Origin: Halapricum desulfuricans
GTDB taxonomy: Archaea; Halobacteriota; Halobacteria; Halobacteriales; Haloarculaceae
Length of the DNA: 64,000 nucleotides
Direction: 5' to 3'
Assembly (NCBI RefSeq): GCF_017094465.1
Contig: NZ_CP064791.1
Span: 682,001-746,000, forward strand
Shown here: piece by piece, positions 19,958 to 29,004 of the stretch
Numbering within the stretch: position 1 is the stretch's first letter
Layout of the letters: each line of letters opens with the position of its first letter
Program-made: the position numbers and the translations under genes
Notes under the pieces: generated by a model
What the model was told of the DNA's origin: nothing
The model's input: only the letters and a program-made list of their open reading frames with translations
Database searches by the model: none

Positions 19958-20062
19958 GGTGTCGGATTGCGGGCCGCGGGTCAAAACGCTCCCGGGTTCG
20001 GATCGCGGGGTCCCGCCGGCCCGATCCACAACCAGTTTGCCGTCCGGGCCGACAGTGAAGGT

Positions 20063-20611
20063 ATGACCGATCGTGATCTAGCGTGGAACCGTCTCGAATC
20101 CGAGACCGTCTACACCTGCCCGGGATTCGACGTGATCAACGAGACCGTCCAGCTGCCCGACGGTACCGAGACGGACTTCGATTACGTCGCCGAGGGCGAC
20201 AGCGTCGTTATTCTCCCCGTCACGACCGACGACGAGGTCGTCGTCATCGAGGAGTGGCGCGAGCCCGTTCGGCGGATCAACTACGGACTGCCGGCCGGCG
20301 GCCTGGAACCGGACGATTCGGAGCCAGCGGCCGCTGTCGAACGCGAACTCGCCGAGGAGACCGGCTACGAGGCACAGCGAGTCGAGCATCTCACGACCGT
20401 CGAGCCGACGAACGGCTTCGCCGACACGGTCTTCCATTACTTCCTCGCCGACGGCTGTACGCCCACTGCCGAGCAGGACCTCGATCACGACGAGACCATC
20501 GCCGTCTCGACGACGACTTTCGAGAAACTCCTGAGCGCCGTCCGGGAGGGGGAACTGCGGGACGGACGTGCAGCCCTGGGCATCCTCTATTATCACGCGT
20601 TCGAGGCGTGA
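20063..20611 (+). CDS. NUDIX hydrolase (ADP-ribose pyrophosphatase-like)
   Basis: A 182-aa NUDIX protein resembling ADPRase/NudF: an N-terminal beta domain (DVINETVQLPDGTETDFDYV), then the Nudix helix with RELAEETGY near residues 97-105. The catalytic R-E-x2-E-E-x-G is intact. At the first Glu of the G-x5-E part a Ser is found, with Glu one position later. ADP-ribose or a related nucleoside diphosphate sugar is the probable substrate. Start ATG 20063 is divergent from gltX; a far longer in-frame reading upstream is antisense to gltX and is not used. Confidence 0.88.
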   Translation: MTDRDLAWNRLESETVYTCPGFDVINETVQLPDGTETDFDYVAEGDSVVILPVTTDDEVVVIEEWREPVRRINYGLPAGGLEPDDSEPAAAVERELAEETGYEAQRVEHLTTVEPTNGFADTVFHYFLADGCTPTAEQDLDHDETIAVSTTTFEKLLSAVREGELRDGRAALGILYYHAFEA

Positions 20612-20623
20612 CCTCAGGATGCG

Positions 20624-21475
20624 TTACTGTACGTCGGCGCTGGTCGCTCGCGTGATGGTGTAGACGGCGATCGCGCCGAAGACCAGATCGAGCGCGACCA
20701 GCACGCCGATCGCGGGGACGAGCGTGTTCCAGATCCCACCGAAGGCAGTGACGTTCCAGACCTCCATAACGTCAGCGTTGACCATGATCGCGCGTGCGGC
20801 GTCGACGCCGTAGGTGATCGGGTTGTACGTCGCGACGACCTGGATCCAGTCCGGCATCGAGTTCACCGGCAGAAAGGCGCTGGAGACGAACAGCAGCGGG
20901 AGTTGGATCATGTTCGCGGCGATGATGGTCGATTCCTGGTCCCGCGTGGCGAGCGCGACGACGTTCGAGAACGCCAGGAACCACAGCGAGAACAGGACCG
21001 CAACGCCGATTATCGCCAGCGCGCCGGTCAGTCCCGACTTGATCTCCGCACCCAGGAGCACGCCCAGCGCCAGCACGATGACGATCTGGACGACGATCCG
21101 AACCAGTTCTGACAGGGTCTTTCCCAGGAAGATCGCCGTCCGGCTCATCGGCGTGACCAGCGTCTTCTGGAAGACGCCACTCTCGATGTCGTCGACCAGC
21201 CCGATCCCCGACGAGGAGGCGACGATCAGCGCAATCTGGATGACGATCGCCGGCACGAGGTAGGTCTCGTAGCTTATCGGGCCGGAGAGCGCCTGACCGG
21301 CGACGTTGCCGAACACCTGCGTGAACAGAAACAGGAAGATGATCGGCTGCAGCAGCGAGGAGATCACCACGAACGGATTGCGCACGGCGTTGATGTTCCA
21401 GCGCATGAAGTTCGTCCAGACGTCGCTGGCGAACGTGTTCGAGGTCCGGGCGACTCCGTCCGTCTCCGAGCTCAT
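20624..21475 (-). CDS. ABC-2 type transporter permease
   Basis: Membrane subunit of a DrrAB-like exporter, 283 aa, with six predicted transmembrane helices (first near residues 38-58, last near 250-272). The ABC-2 signature region lies around TPMSRTAIFLGKTLSELVR. Its start overlaps the stop of the ATPase gene by 4 nt (21472-21475), so subunits are translationally coupled. The exported substrate is unknown; drugs, lipids or small organics are typical. Likely repressed by the TetR protein encoded nearby through the shared operator. Confidence 0.9.
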   Translation of the reverse strand: MSSETDGVARTSNTFASDVWTNFMRWNINAVRNPFVVISSLLQPIIFLFLFTQVFGNVAGQALSGPISYETYLVPAIVIQIALIVASSSGIGLVDDIESGVFQKTLVTPMSRTAIFLGKTLSELVRIVVQIVIVLALGVLLGAEIKSGLTGALAIIGVAVLFSLWFLAFSNVVALATRDQESTIIAANMIQLPLLFVSSAFLPVNSMPDWIQVVATYNPITYGVDAARAIMVNADVMEVWNVTAFGGIWNTLVPAIGVLVALDLVFGAIAVYTITRATSADVQ

Positions 21476-22533
21476 CGTTCACCCCCGTCGGCCGCGGCAG
21501 CCGCGGGAGTTTCTCCCGTCGCCTGCTCCGCTCCCGGTTCGTCGGGCAGGTCGTCCTCGATGTGCTCGCCGGTGATCGCGAGGAACACGTCATCGAGGGT
21601 CGGCGAGCGGACGTTGAACCCGGTGACGGCGATCCCGGCGTCACGGAGCGCGACGAGCAGGTCGGGCCCGCGCTGGCGCGCGTCCCGCGAGGTGACCGAA
21701 ATCCCGCTGTCGGTAGCGTCGACGGTCGGATCGTCCGAAAACAGGCCGTCTTCGCGGACGATGTCAGCGGCCCGCTCGCGTGCGTCCGCGCCGTCTTCGA
21801 GTTCGATGTCGAGGATCTCGCCGCCGACCTCGCGCTTGAGGTCCGCGGGTGACCCCTCCGCGACGATCTCGCCGTCGAGAATGACCGAGAGCCGATCACA
21901 GAGATAGTCGGCCTCTTCGAGGTACTGGGTCGTCAGAAAGATCGTCGTCCCGTCGTCGTTGATCGCCTCGAAGTACTCCCACAGGCGGTTCCTGGCCTTC
22001 GGATCCAGCCCCGTCGTCGGTTCGTCCAGGAAAACCAGCGGCGGCCGATGGACCAGCGCCATCGCGGCGTCGAGGCGTTTTTTCATCCCACCGGAGAACC
22101 CTTCGGCCCGTTTGTCCGCGACGTCGGCCAGATCGACCAGATCGAGCAACTCCTCGATACGGCCGCTCCGATCGCGTTTGGGCACGCCGTAGGCGTCACA
22201 GGCGAATCGCAAGTTCTCGCGGGCCGTCATCTCCGTGATGACGCTGGTCTCCTGGGCCATGTACCCGATCGACTCCCGGATCTTCCGTGGCTCGCTCTCG
22301 ACGTCGAACCCGTTGACTCGAACCGATCCGGCCGTCGGCCGCAGTAGCGTCGCCAGGGTCTTGATCGTCGTCGTCTTCCCCGCTCCGTTCGGGCCCAGAA
22401 ATCCGAAGAACTCCCCCCGAGGGATCGATAGCGACACGCCGCGTACCGCTTCGGTCCCGTCGCTGTAGGTCACCTCCAGCCCGTCCGTCTCGATGGCGTG
22501 GTCCCCCTGTGCAGTCCCGTCTGTGTCTGTCAT
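21472..22533 (-). CDS. ABC transporter ATP-binding protein (DrrA-like)
   Basis: ATPase partner of the ABC-2 permease; 353 aa from ATG 22533. Walker A is GPNGAGKTTT, the signature is FSGGMKKRLD, and Walker B is VFLDEPTTGLDP. The C-terminal DUF4162-like extension (GGEILDIELEDGADARERA) is typical of DrrA exporters. Start is chosen at 22533 because a TATA-like TTTATG near 22560-22565 on this strand would start transcription close by; an ATG 12 nt upstream is the alternative. It is transcribed divergently from the NmrA-like gene over a palindrome at 22569-22586. Confidence 0.9.
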   Translation of the reverse strand: MTDTDGTAQGDHAIETDGLEVTYSDGTEAVRGVSLSIPRGEFFGFLGPNGAGKTTTIKTLATLLRPTAGSVRVNGFDVESEPRKIRESIGYMAQETSVITEMTARENLRFACDAYGVPKRDRSGRIEELLDLVDLADVADKRAEGFSGGMKKRLDAAMALVHRPPLVFLDEPTTGLDPKARNRLWEYFEAINDDGTTIFLTTQYLEEADYLCDRLSVILDGEIVAEGSPADLKREVGGEILDIELEDGADARERAADIVREDGLFSDDPTVDATDSGISVTSRDARQRGPDLLVALRDAGIAVTGFNVRSPTLDDVFLAITGEHIEDDLPDEPGAEQATGETPAAAAADGGER

Positions 22534-22568
22534 ATACGACGACATGTCGCCGTCGAACATAAACGCGT

Positions 22569-22586
22569 TGATTGAATATTCATTCA
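22569..22586. promoter_or_regulatory. Palindromic operator between two divergent promoters
   Basis: TGATTGAATATTCATTCA is an 18-bp palindrome with a single mismatched pair and a perfect TGAATATTCA core. It lies between a TATA-like element for the ABC operon (about 22560, minus strand) and one for the NmrA-like gene (GTTATACG, about 22592). A TetR-family regulator is encoded 0.9 kb downstream. Binding by that regulator is inferred from arrangement. Confidence 0.65.
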
Positions 22587-22621
22587 GCACCGTTATACGG
22601 ATGGAAACACATTCCTCCCGT

Positions 22622-23515
22622 ATGGACACAGTGCTCGTCACGGGGGCGACAGGGACGGTCGGCTCCCGGGTCGTGGACAGACTCACAGACCGAGACGTCA
22701 CGGTCAGAGCGGCCACGCGCGATCCCGCCGACGAGCAGTTTCAGGGCGATGTCGAGCCGGTCGCGTTCGACTTCGAAAAGCCCGAAACGTGGGGGGCGGC
22801 CTTTGGAGGCGTCGATGCGATGTTCCTCGTCAGACCGCCCGCTATCGCCCGGGTCGGCGACTCGATGCTCCCGGCGATCGACGCTGGCGCGCGGGTCGGC
22901 GTCGAACGAATCGTCCTGCTGTCGGTGCTGGGCGCGGAGCAGAACCCGCTGTTGCCCCACCGGAGGATCGAAAAACACCTCCGGGACAGTGATGCAACCT
23001 GGACGTTCCTGCGGGCGTCGTTTTTCATGGAAAACCTGCTTGCGGTTCACCGACGGGAGATCACGGAGCACGGCGAGATCGTCGTCCCGGCAGGTGACGG
23101 CGAGACCAGTTTCGTCGCTGCAGACGACGTCGCCGCTATGGCGGTCGCGGCGCTGACCGAATCCGGCCACGAGTATCGCGCCTACGACGTGACGGGGCCG
23201 GAAGCAGTGACCTACTACGACGTGGCCCACACGCTGTCGGACGCCCTCGATCGATCCGTCACCTACGAGGCTCCATCGCTCGCCCGGTTCGTCCGGCACT
23301 CACGCCGACTCGGCCGCGACTGGTCGTTCCTGCTTGTGATGGCGGCGCTGTACACGACCGCCCGTCTCGGCCTCGCAGGGCGGGTCAGTGACGACGTCAA
23401 GCGGGTACTGGGTCGACCGACGATGTCGTTCCGCGAGTGGGCCAAACGGAACGTCACAGCGTTCGACCCGAGTGCGGACGAACCGGAAAATAACAGTCTT
23501 AACGGGAGTGAGTGA
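22622..23515 (+). CDS. NmrA-like NAD(P)-binding protein
   Basis: Atypical short-chain dehydrogenase fold, 297 aa, beginning MDTVLVTGATGTVGSRVV, so the dinucleotide-binding TGATGTVG is at residues 7-14. It resembles NAD(P)H-binding NmrA/QOR2-type proteins and has the conserved S-V-L-G and R-A-S-F-F-M-E-N-L stretch seen in azoreductase/quinone oxidoreductase relatives. The Tyr/Lys pair of classical SDRs is not evident. Start at 22622 follows a TATA-like GTTATACG by about 27 bp; an in-frame ATG at 22601 lies between. Probably a redox or sensor partner of the TetR-controlled exporter set; inference. Confidence 0.82.
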   Translation: MDTVLVTGATGTVGSRVVDRLTDRDVTVRAATRDPADEQFQGDVEPVAFDFEKPETWGAAFGGVDAMFLVRPPAIARVGDSMLPAIDAGARVGVERIVLLSVLGAEQNPLLPHRRIEKHLRDSDATWTFLRASFFMENLLAVHRREITEHGEIVVPAGDGETSFVAADDVAAMAVAALTESGHEYRAYDVTGPEAVTYYDVAHTLSDALDRSVTYEAPSLARFVRHSRRLGRDWSFLLVMAALYTTARLGLAGRVSDDVKRVLGRPTMSFREWAKRNVTAFDPSADEPENNSLNGSE

Positions 23516-23527
23516 GAACGTACAGCC

Positions 23528-24133
23528 ATGTCGGCCGGAAACCCGTTCGCCGAGGATGCCGAAGACACCCAGACTGCGATCATGCGGGCGACGTTCGACG
23601 CGCTCGTCGAGTACGGCTACGCCGGACTGACGATCGACCGAATCGACGAGTTCTTTCCCAAGAGCAAGTCGCTGCTCTATCACCACTACGACGGCAAGGA
23701 CGAGCTCCTGTTGGATTTCCTCTCGCGGATGATCGACAACCGCGAGGCCACGATCGACCACGAACCGTCTGACGACGCCCGCGAGCGGCTCGATCGATGG
23801 CTCGACGCCGCTGCGGCGCCCGAACTCGCCGAGGAGGACCTCGGATTCATTCGCGGACTGGTCGAACTCCGCGCGCAGGCGGCCCACGACGAACGCTACC
23901 GCGAGCAATTCACGCGAAGCGACCGGCTCTTCCGGGGGTGGCTCGCCGATATCATCGCTGAGGGCATCGAGGATGGTGTTTTTCGCGATGTCGACCCCGA
24001 ACAGGTCGCGACGACGATCCACATGCTCGCGGGTGGGATCATGGCCGAACGGGTCACGAACGACGATCCGCGCGTGGAAGACGTCCGTGCTGAACTCGAC
24101 GCCTACGTCGAGGCGCGGCTGCTGGCGGATTGA
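23528..24133 (+). CDS. TetR/AcrR family transcriptional regulator
   Basis: A 201-aa repressor. The N-terminal helix-turn-helix (about residues 14-60) includes IMRATFDALVEYGYAGLTI and the recognition-helix region SLLYHHYDGKDELL. The rest is a helical ligand-binding/dimerisation domain. It begins 13 bp after the NmrA-like gene and is likely cotranscribed with it, so the operator at 22569 would make it autoregulated. Ligand unknown. Confidence 0.9.
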   Translation: MSAGNPFAEDAEDTQTAIMRATFDALVEYGYAGLTIDRIDEFFPKSKSLLYHHYDGKDELLLDFLSRMIDNREATIDHEPSDDARERLDRWLDAAAAPELAEEDLGFIRGLVELRAQAAHDERYREQFTRSDRLFRGWLADIIAEGIEDGVFRDVDPEQVATTIHMLAGGIMAERVTNDDPRVEDVRAELDAYVEARLLAD

Positions 24134-24174
24134 CGACGAGACAGGACTGATCGCGGTCCCGGCCCCGCACTGGC

Positions 24175-24459
24175 TCACTCGATCTCTAGCTGCCCGCTCT
24201 CACCACTCTCGCCGCCGTCTTCGTCCCATTCGAGTTCGAACTCGATGCTCAACTCGCCTGGGCGATCCGTCGGTCCCTCGCGCTCGGCCTTGACCTCGAA
24301 GGTCGGCCGGGCTGGAGGGTCGAGCGTCACGGATTCGCCGCCGGATTTCAGGTTGATCTCGCTCCCGCTTTCGAGGTTCTCCGCCACGGTCCGGAGGTAG
24401 GACGCGATTTCCGCTCGGCTCTGGTCGCTCTCGGATTTGAACAGCACTTCCTCTGGCAT
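24175..24459 (-). CDS. Amphi-Trp domain-containing protein
   Basis: A 94-aa acidic protein matching the amphi-Trp domain (about residues 3-75: EEVLFKSESDQSRAEIASYLRTVAENL, then two amphipathic strands VTLDPPARPTFEVKAER and LSIEFELEWDE). The family is widespread in haloarchaea and some bacteria with no established function. It is a single gene with a start close to 24459. Confidence 0.82.
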   Translation of the reverse strand: MPEEVLFKSESDQSRAEIASYLRTVAENLESGSEINLKSGGESVTLDPPARPTFEVKAEREGPTDRPGELSIEFELEWDEDGGESGESGQLEIE

Positions 24460-24522
24460 GATAGACCGTCCGCTGTCCCGTAGGTAAAAACACGCCCCTC
24501 GACCCAGCCCTGTAGAACAGAG

Positions 24523-24759
24523 CTACGCTTCGACGTTTCCGAGACTCGACATCGGCGTCGCGCCGGCGACGATCGCGCCCGTCGCCAACAGCGCCGCTGA
24601 CAGCACGACGAAGTCCCCGCTGGGCGAATAGCCGGCGATCCCCGCGCCGGCCTCGACGATGAACACCGTCACGAAGAAACTGAGCACGGCGAACAACAGC
24701 ATGACGAGCGCCGCGATAACACTACTGACTAACACGCCGAACGAATCGAGAAAACCCAT
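24523..24759 (-). CDS. Small two-helix membrane protein
   Basis: A 78-aa protein starting MGFLDSFG. Two predicted transmembrane helices lie at about residues 8-32 and 46-66, with little outside the membrane. Start chosen at the ATG followed by a normal membrane segment; the upstream in-frame extension is Arg-rich and implausible for a halophile. Divergent from the M24 peptidase gene. No family I can name. Confidence 0.62.
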   Translation of the reverse strand: MGFLDSFGVLVSSVIAALVMLLFAVLSFFVTVFIVEAGAGIAGYSPSGDFVVLSAALLATGAIVAGATPMSSLGNVEA

Positions 24760-24860
24760 TAGTACTGTTACCTCACGTCCATCGACGCACGGCCGACGGT
24801 TACCGTTTGGGGCTGGCGGTCGTCGGTAGTCCTTTACTCGCGTCGCTCCCATCCGGATGT

Positions 24861-26036
24861 ATGGATCCCGATCTCTCGCGACTGGACGAGACGCTCGCAA
24901 CGCTGGACGTCGACGGCTACCTGATCGACGCCGACTCGACGGACGCCGATCAGTACTACCTCTCCGGGTTCGACGCGCCCGACCCCTTCCTCACGCTGTA
25001 TGACGGTTCGGTTCGGCTGCTGTTCGTTCGGAGCCTGGAGTTCGGCCGCGCGAAACGCGAGAGCCGCGCCGAAACCGTCGAACGCTTCACCGACTACGGA
25101 TACGACGACTACCTCGAGGATCACGACCGAACCGAAGCTGCTCATCGGAGCCGCGCGGCGTTTCTGGACGCCTATGGTATCGATTCGGTCGCCGTTCCGT
25201 CACGGTTCCCGCTGTCGACTGCCGACGGACTCCGCGATCAGGGAATCGAAGTCGTCGTCGACGACGGCGAAGCGGTCACTGATATCCGCGCGCGCAAGAC
25301 CGACGAGGAGATCGAACACGTCCGGGCGGCCCAGCGGGCCAACGAGGCCGCGATGGCGGCCGCCGAGGACCTCCTCGATCGAGCGGAGATCGACGGCGAC
25401 CGGCTGTTCGTCGACGGCGAGACCTTGACCAGCGAGCGAGTCAAGGAGGAGATCGAAGTCACACTTCTGCGCCACGGCTGCGCGCTCGACGAGACGATCG
25501 TCGCCTGCGGGGCCGACGCCGCCGATCCTCACGACCGCGGGAGCGGTCCCCTCGAGCCTGGTGAGCCGATCATCGTCGACATCTTTCCGCAGGACAAGGC
25601 CACAAAGTACCACGGCGATATGACCCGGACGTTCTGTGTCGGCGAGCCCGACGATCGAGTCCGGGAGTGGTACGATCTGACCGAGCGAGCCTACCGGGCC
25701 GCGCTGGCGGCGGTCGAGCCGGGCGTGACGGGTTCGGACGTCCACGACGCGGCCTGTGATGTCTACGAGGACGCCGGCGAGCCGACCCTGCGAAGCGAGC
25801 CCAGCACCGAGACGGGGTTCATCCACAGCACGGGTCACGGCGTCGGGCTTGACGTCCACGAACTCCCGAGCGTGGCCCCGGGTGGCTCGGAACTCGAACC
25901 GGGGCACGTCATCACGATCGAACCCGGTCTGTACGATCCCGAGATCGGCGGCGTTCGCATCGAGGACCTGGTCGTCGTCACCGAAGACGGCTACGAAAAC
26001 CTCACCGACTATTCCGTGTCGCTCCGAATCGAGTAG
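24861..26036 (+). CDS. pepQ: M24 family Xaa-Pro peptidase (prolidase-like)
   Basis: Cytoplasmic metallo-dipeptidase of 391 aa. The N-terminal creatinase-like domain (about 1-135) is followed by the pita-bread domain with the five metal ligands in order: Asp in VDIFP, Asp in DMTRTF, His in [12 protein letters not shown], Glu in TIEPGLY and Glu in RIEDLV. Start [12 protein letters not shown] at 24861. Substrate preference for Xaa-Pro is assumed from family; the protein could also be a general aminopeptidase P-like enzyme. Confidence 0.9.
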   Translation: MDPDLSRLDETLATLDVDGYLIDADSTDADQYYLSGFDAPDPFLTLYDGSVRLLFVRSLEFGRAKRESRAETVERFTDYGYDDYLEDHDRTEAAHRSRAAFLDAYGIDSVAVPSRFPLSTADGLRDQGIEVVVDDGEAVTDIRARKTDEEIEHVRAAQRANEAAMAAAEDLLDRAEIDGDRLFVDGETLTSERVKEEIEVTLLRHGCALDETIVACGADAADPHDRGSGPLEPGEPIIVDIFPQDKATKYHGDMTRTFCVGEPDDRVREWYDLTERAYRAALAAVEPGVTGSDVHDAACDVYEDAGEPTLRSEPSTETGFIHSTGHGVGLDVHELPSVAPGGSELEPGHVITIEPGLYDPEIGGVRIEDLVVVTEDGYENLTDYSVSLRIE

Positions 26037-26059
26037 GTGAAGTTAGTAAAAGACCATTA

Positions 26060-26093
26060 TATTTATAACGTATCATCTCATTGTGGGTGATAC
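26060..26093 (+). promoter_or_regulatory. Promoter with inverted repeat over the transcription start
   Basis: A strong AT-rich box (TATTTATAA, about 26059-26067) is followed by an inverted repeat: GTATCATC at 26070-26077 and GGTGATAC at 26086-26093 (8-bp arms with one G.T, 8-nt spacer). The expected start site falls inside or just after it. A 12-codon ORF begins at 26095. The site could be an operator for the small gene at 26178. Confidence 0.45.
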
Positions 26094-26177
26094 GATGTTG
26101 GCGCTTCTCGTACGTGGTGCACGTTCTGTTTGATCGGCCAGTATCGCAGTCGAATCCGCGCGTCACACCACGTCACA

Positions 26178-26348
26178 ATGAGTACGAATCCACAGCCACC
26201 CCAGCACCGAACCGAACCAACTCCGACCGAGCCGACACCGACGATGCGTCGTCCAGCGTCACGCACAGCACCGCGGACGTTCGAGCCGACACAGACTGGC
26301 GAACTCCCGCCGATGTTCGAGACGGAGGCCACCCTGCAGGAGCGGTAG
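26178..26348 (+). CDS. Possible small Pro/Thr-rich protein
   Basis: A 56-residue frame, MSTNPQPPQHRTEPTPTEP at its start, rich in Pro, Thr and Arg with a more ordinary C-terminus (GELPPMFETEATLQER). It ends one base before the convergent idsA stop. It lies downstream of a convincing promoter at 26060, and third positions are GC-rich in its second half. No domain recognised. It may be a real small protein or a non-coding transcript; evidence is moderate. Confidence 0.4.
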   Translation: MSTNPQPPQHRTEPTPTEPTPTMRRPASRTAPRTFEPTQTGELPPMFETEATLQER

Positions 26349-27401
26349 CTAGTATTCCCGTTCAACAAGGAAGTCCGCGATGTCGTCCAGACGGTCGCGG
26401 GCCTCGTTGTCGGGCAACACTCGCAGATGCTCTTTGCCCTCGCGGATCAGATCGTGAGCTAACTCACGGGCGAACTCGATGCTGCCGGCCGCTTCGAGGC
26501 GCTCGACGGCCTCCTCGATAGTTTCCTCCTCGACGGCCTCGACGTCGTCTTCCGGGACGAGGCTATCGACGTCGACGCCCTGCTGGCGGGCGTGGAGCGT
26601 GATGATCGTCTGTTTGTTCTCGACGAGATCCGAGCCGCGCTGTTTCCCCAGTTGCTCGGAGGGAATCGTCAGATCCAGCAGATCGTCCTGGATCTGGAAG
26701 GCCCGGCCGACGTTGAGTCCGTACTGATAGAGCGGACCGACCGCCTCGTCTTCGCCGAGCAAGATCGCCGGAATCGACGCCGCGGCCGCGTACAACACGG
26801 CGGTCTTCAACTCGACCATCTCGAGGTACTCGTCGGTCGTCACGTCGGTCCGGCTCTCGAAGGCGATGTCACAGGACTGGCCCTCGCAGATCTTCGTGCA
26901 CGTCGTCGCCAGCTCCGACAGCGCTCGCACCGACCGCTCGGAGTCGGCGCCCGTCTCGAGCATCTGCTCGAAGGCCTTCGCGTAGAGAGTGTCGCCGGCG
27001 AGAATCGCCGTCGAGAGGTCGAACTCCCGGTGAACTGACGGGACGCCACGACGCATGTCGTCGTCGTCCATGATGTCGTCGTGGATCAGCGTGAACGACT
27101 GTATCGTCTCGATGCTGACCGCTGCGGCCATCATGTCCACTGTCCGCTCCGGTGCGGGAAACTCCCGGTAGTCCTCGCTCAGCGGCGGTACGTCGGCGAT
27201 CGCTTCCGCCGCGAGCAACAGCACTGTCGGCCGCAGCCGCTTCCCGCCGGCATCGAGCAGGTACCGCGAGGCCTCGTAGAGCCGTTCTGGCTCTTGAATC
27301 GGCAGCTCCTGGGGGATCGCCTCGTTGACGAGTTCGCGTCTGGCTGTGATCGCCTGCGTGACCGCCTGTGCAGTGTCGGTGCCCTCGGTCATTTCGGTCA
27401 T
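26349..27401 (-). CDS. idsA: Polyprenyl (geranylgeranyl/farnesyl) diphosphate synthase
   Basis: Trans-prenyltransferase that condenses IPP with allylic diphosphates to build the C20 (or C15) chains of archaeal lipids; 350 aa. The first Asp-rich motif is DDIMDDDD with downstream RRG, and the second is DDLLDL within FQIQDDLLDLT. A Lys/Arg pair GGKRLRP near residue 53 is the IPP-binding site. It follows RNase J with 1 bp between stop and start, an arrangement conserved in haloarchaea. Chain length specificity cannot be read reliably. Confidence 0.93.
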   Translation of the reverse strand: MTEMTEGTDTAQAVTQAITARRELVNEAIPQELPIQEPERLYEASRYLLDAGGKRLRPTVLLLAAEAIADVPPLSEDYREFPAPERTVDMMAAAVSIETIQSFTLIHDDIMDDDDMRRGVPSVHREFDLSTAILAGDTLYAKAFEQMLETGADSERSVRALSELATTCTKICEGQSCDIAFESRTDVTTDEYLEMVELKTAVLYAAAASIPAILLGEDEAVGPLYQYGLNVGRAFQIQDDLLDLTIPSEQLGKQRGSDLVENKQTIITLHARQQGVDVDSLVPEDDVEAVEEETIEEAVERLEAAGSIEFARELAHDLIREGKEHLRVLPDNEARDRLDDIADFLVEREY

Positions 27402-27402
27402 C

Positions 27403-28743
27403 TCACTCGACCAGCTGGATCAGTTTCCCGTTGCGCGTGACGTGCAGCGTCTCGCCGACCTCGAGTCCGAACTGCTCGGCCAGATCGACGTACGGAGCGA
27501 ACCCTTTCATGTCCTGGTGGGCCGGAATGACGTTCTCGGGCTGGAGCGCGTCCAGCATCTCGTAGTGACCCTCCTCACGGAGGTGTCCCGAGACGTGGAT
27601 CTCGTCGTAGATGCGCGCGCCCTGCATCCGCAGCAGCTTCTCGGACTGGTAGCGCTGCCCCTCGTTGGTCGGCTCCGGGATCACACGAGCCGAGAAGATG
27701 ACTTTGTCCCCCTCCTCTAGTTCGTAGGGCGTCTCGCCGCGGCCCATGCGGGTGAGCATCGCGCGCGGCTCGCCCTGGTGGCCGGTGACGATCGGCAGGA
27801 AGTTCTCCTTGCCCTCGTTCATGATCCGCTTGAAGGTCCGGTCGACCGACTTGCGGTGGCCGTACATCCCCAGATCGTCGGGGAAGTCCACGAAGTCCAG
27901 TCGCTCTGCAGTACCGGAGTACTTCTCCATCGAGCGTCCCAGAAGGACCGGCTGGCGGCCGATGTCGTCGGCGAACTCCACGAGCGACTTGACGCGCGCG
28001 ATGTGGGAACTGAACGTCGTCGCGACGATCCCGCCGTCGTAGTCTTCCATGCTGTGCATGGCGTCCTTGAGGTGGCGTCGAGCGACCGATTCGGATGGCG
28101 TGCGCCCTTTCTTGCCGGCGTTGGTACAGTCCTCGATGTAACAGAGGACGCCCTCGCGGCCGATCTCGCGGAACCGCTCCATGTCGATCGGGTCGCCCAG
28201 TACTGGGTCGTGGTCCATGCGTTTGTCCAGCCCGTAGACGATCGCGCCTTCGGGCGTGTGCAGAACCGGGTTGATGGCGTCGATGATCGAGTGGGTGACG
28301 TTGACGAACTCGAGTTCGTTCTCGTCGCCGATGGCCATCGTCCCGCCGGCCTCCATCTTCACCAGATCGTTCTGGACGCCGAACTTCTCCTCGCTTTTGA
28401 TCTGCTGTTTGACCAGTTCGATCGTGAACGGTGTCGCGACGATCGGCGCGTCGTATCGATGCGCTAGCTTCGAGATAGCACCGATGTGGTCGAGGTGACC
28501 GTGGGTCGGCACGATGGCCTTCACGTCGCCTTCGAGTTCGGACATCACCCGGTCGTCCGGGATCGCGCCCATGTCGATCAGGTCGAGACTGTGCATCCGC
28601 TCGGTTTCGACGTTGTCGTGGATGAGGACCTTCGAGAGGTTCAGCCCCATGTCGAATACGACGACGTCGTCTCCGGCGCGAACAGCGGTCATTTGGCGGC
28701 CGACTTCCTCGTAGCCGCCGATTGTTGCGATTTCGATTTCCAT
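27403..28743 (-). CDS. rnj: Ribonuclease J (metallo-beta-lactamase/beta-CASP)
   Basis: Archaeal 5'-3' exoribonuclease of 446 aa. The metallo-beta-lactamase core has HGHLDH at residues 81-86. Beta-CASP motifs follow (TFSSHIARV and GRSMEKYS regions), and the C-terminal His is in PAHQDMKG. It acts in RNA turnover and 5'-end trimming. It is followed immediately by idsA and preceded by an unusually long untranslated stretch. The ATG at 28743 gives [15 protein letters not shown], the normal N-terminus. Confidence 0.92.
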   Translation of the reverse strand: MEIEIATIGGYEEVGRQMTAVRAGDDVVVFDMGLNLSKVLIHDNVETERMHSLDLIDMGAIPDDRVMSELEGDVKAIVPTHGHLDHIGAISKLAHRYDAPIVATPFTIELVKQQIKSEEKFGVQNDLVKMEAGGTMAIGDENELEFVNVTHSIIDAINPVLHTPEGAIVYGLDKRMDHDPVLGDPIDMERFREIGREGVLCYIEDCTNAGKKGRTPSESVARRHLKDAMHSMEDYDGGIVATTFSSHIARVKSLVEFADDIGRQPVLLGRSMEKYSGTAERLDFVDFPDDLGMYGHRKSVDRTFKRIMNEGKENFLPIVTGHQGEPRAMLTRMGRGETPYELEEGDKVIFSARVIPEPTNEGQRYQSEKLLRMQGARIYDEIHVSGHLREEGHYEMLDALQPENVIPAHQDMKGFAPYVDLAEQFGLEVGETLHVTRNGKLIQLVE

Positions 28744-28975
28744 AGTTTACCCTCCGAGAACGGCCACGAGAGAGGCCTGAGGACCGACACGGCCACTGGA
28801 GCGTTGTCGTCTGCCTTCGCTCGCGTTGATGACCGGCGGGGTTCGGATGGGCGTGCCCGGGCGGGCCGTCGCCGCCGAACCGGATCGTCTCCGCACGACG
28901 CTTCGACGCGTCCCTCGGCCGCAACTCGTGCGGCCGTCTGCTCGGTTATCACTCTCTTGTGCGCCTGCCGTTAAA
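28744..28975 (-). promoter_or_regulatory. Promoter and about 200-nt leader of rnj-idsA
   Basis: The only good TATA-like run upstream of rnj is TTTTTAA at about 28967-28973 (minus strand), placing transcription start near 28945 and a leader of about 200 nt. That is long for haloarchaea, where most mRNAs have little or no leader. An 87-codon frame in the leader is Arg/Ser-rich and overlaps rnj, so it is not called. No tRNA or known riboswitch is visible. Confidence 0.4.
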
Positions 28976-29004
28976 AACAGTGCGGGTCGCCGCCGACACC
29001 CGGA

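Noticed and set aside
18215-20611. A continuous 798-codon frame on the plus strand ending in the NUDIX gene
   Set aside because: Its first 616 codons are exactly antisense to gltX, which has complete synthetase motifs. High GC at third positions removes stop codons from the opposite strand; only the NUDIX part is real.
28689-28952. 87-codon frame upstream of RNase J on the minus strand
   Set aside because: Arg/Ser/Ala-rich composition, overlap with the rnj start in another frame and no family similarity; more likely untranslated leader.
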